Shown in pieces: positions 5,065 to 6,370 of a stretch of DNA of 6,370 nucleotides. The number at the start of each line of letters is the position of its first letter. The stretch's first letter is position 1. The position numbers and the translations under genes were made by a program. The DNA comes from an uncultured Bacteroidales bacterium (GTDB taxonomy: Bacteria > Bacteroidota > Bacteroidia > Bacteroidales > Paludibacteraceae): the NCBI GenBank assembly GCA_937901025.1, contig CALCGR010000126.1:1-6370 (forward strand), given 5' to 3'. The notes under the pieces are model-generated. The model was not told the DNA's origin, searched no databases, and saw only the letters and a list, made by a program, of their open reading frames with translations.

Positions 5065-6370
5065 ATGAAACTCAAAAATTTAGTAAGGACTTTGGCTATC
5101 GTCTTCGGTTTGGCGAGTGCCTTTTATTTGTCCTTTAATTTAGTGACTTCGTACTACAACAAGCAGGCGAAGGAGTATGCTCAGGGAGACGCTGCAAAAG
5201 AGTTCTACTATCTGGACTCGCTGGCTTCCCAAAAAGTATGGTGTGGTTTTACCCTGAAGGAGTGCCGCGAGAAAGAGTTGAACCTCGGTTTGGACTTGAA
5301 AGGCGGTATGAACGTAACGATGGAAGTGAGTGTTCCTGACATCCTTCGTGCGTTATCGGGTTACAACACCTCTGCCACGTTTAACCAAGCCATGGACTTG
5401 GCCAAACAGAAACAAAAATCGAGCGGTGCCGATTTTGTTACGCTTTTCATTGAGTCCTTCAAGGAAGTGGATCCCAATGCTCAATTAGCGAGTGTGTTCT
5501 CCACGTTTGAACTCAAAGATAAAGTGACGTTAAACTCTACGAACGCTGAGGTTGAGAAAGTGATTCGCGAGGAAGTGGAGGGTGCTATCGACAACTCCTT
5601 CAACGTACTGCGTACCCGTATTGACCGTTTCGGCGTAGTTCAACCGAACATCCAAAAACTCAGCCAATCGGGTCGTATCCTGATTGAGTTGCCGGGTATC
5701 AAAGAGCCCGAGCGTGTTCGTAAACTCTTACAAGGAAGTGCGAACCTTGAGTTTTGGGAGACCTATGATTTCAGCGAGATCCTGCCTGCTATTGCGCAAA
5801 TCAACAATGAGTACGCTAAGTTGGCTGACAACAGCAAGAAGGATACTAAAGCTAAGAAAGAGACCAAGAAAGACGATATCGACGCTTTGTTAAACGACTC
5901 TCTCGAGGCCGCGGAAGCGCAAACGGAGGCTGTTGAGGAATACAAGGCCAAGAATCCTTTGTTCGCTATTCTTAATCCGAGTTTCAATGCTCAAGGTCAA
6001 GCCTATCGTGGTCCGGTGGTAGGTATGGTTCTGTATACCGATACGGCTCGCGTGAACGAGATGCTGACCTCTACGATTGCCAAACAAGTGCTGCCGCGCG
6101 ACCTTCGTCTGCGTTGGACGGTGAAAGCAATTGATGAGGCAGAGACCGTATATCAATTGGTCGCTTTGAAAGCGCAACGCGATGGTCGTCCTTCGTTAGA
6201 GGGTGACGTGATCACGGACGCAAAAGCGGACTTCGGTCAACTGAGCGCATACGCGAATGTATCGATGTCGATGAACGCAGAAGGAGCGAAAGCTTGGCAG
6301 CGTATCACGAAGGATAATATCGGCAAGTCGATTGCTATCGTTTTGGATAACTACGTATATAGTTTCCCGA
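5065..6370 (+). CDS. secD: Protein translocase subunit SecD, probably a SecDF fusion, N-terminal 435 codons (runs off right edge)
   Basis: SecD and SecF form an inner-membrane, proton-driven accessory to SecYEG that helps pull exported proteins out on the periplasmic side. The frame is open from ATG at 5065 to the window end. Residues 7-27 form the first membrane helix. LNLGLDLKGGMNV (72-84) is the family's conserved periplasmic entry motif. VLRTRIDRFGVVQPNIQ (181-197) and RILIELPGI (204-212) belong to the P1 base. MNAEGAKAWQRIT then NIGKSIAIVLDNYVYS (403-433) is the segment that precedes the second helix. A Lys/Glu/Ala-rich stretch of about 45 residues (about 253-297) is inserted in the periplasmic domain. 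Bacteroidota usually carry SecD and SecF as one protein of about 1000 residues, so a fusion is expected but cannot be seen. The A-rich leader has no Shine-Dalgarno site. Confidence 0.93.
   Translation, partial: MKLKNLVRTLAIVFGLASAFYLSFNLVTSYYNKQAKEYAQGDAAKEFYYLDSLASQKVWCGFTLKECREKELNLGLDLKGGMNVTMEVSVPDILRALSGYNTSATFNQAMDLAKQKQKSSGADFVTLFIESFKEVDPNAQLASVFSTFELKDKVTLNSTNAEVEKVIREEVEGAIDNSFNVLRTRIDRFGVVQPNIQKLSQSGRILIELPGIKEPERVRKLLQGSANLEFWETYDFSEILPAIAQINNEYAKLADNSKKDTKAKKETKKDDIDALLNDSLEAAEAQTEAVEEYKAKNPLFAILNPSFNAQGQAYRGPVVGMVLYTDTARVNEMLTSTIAKQVLPRDLRLRWTVKAIDEAETVYQLVALKAQRDGRPSLEGDVITDAKADFGQLSAYANVSMSMNAEGAKAWQRITKDNIGKSIAIVLDNYVYSFP

Overview
The window looks like chromosome from a member of the Bacteroidota, probably the order Bacteroidales. 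The best evidence is three copies of the promoter form typical of that phylum: TTTG, a 20-base spacer, then TAnnTTTG (here always TACTTTTG). Start codons are mostly preceded by A-rich sequence rather than a Shine-Dalgarno site, signal peptides end in AQAQ, and the proteins read like Bacteroidales homologues. No tRNA, rRNA, insertion sequence, CRISPR array or prophage gene is visible. The gene content is mostly housekeeping.

Layout. Positions 1-1303 (minus strand) hold the first 434 codons of pckA, an ATP-dependent phosphoenolpyruvate carboxykinase whose C-terminus lies outside the window. A 313-bp intergenic region (1304-1616) separates it from a plus-strand gene set. It carries two divergent promoters of nearly identical design, AT-rich dyads between them, a hairpin followed by eight T's, and five tandem AGGAANN heptamers that run up to the next start codon.

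Positions 1617-4878 hold a tightly packed, probably single-transcript series of five genes: a TsaC/YrdC-type threonylcarbamoyl-AMP synthase; a polyprenyl-phosphate sugar-1-phosphate transferase, overlapping the first gene by ATGA; a short 57-codon gene resembling exonuclease VII small subunit (xseB); and two adjacent, divergent paralogues encoding exported or membrane proteins of unknown function. The functions are unrelated (tRNA t6A modification, cell-surface glycan initiation, DNA repair, envelope), so this looks like a housekeeping operon rather than a pathway.

Positions 4879-5064 are a second control region. A strong plus-strand promoter drives secD (or a secDF fusion), which starts at 5065 and runs off the right edge. 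The promoter lies in an imperfect palindrome of about 84 bp whose left half contains a second, mirror-image promoter-like sequence pointing back across the end of the five-gene set. I did not find a convincing new biological system. The items most worth checking are this palindromic double promoter, the leader hairpin and heptamer array before the synthase gene, and the unassigned paralogue pair.
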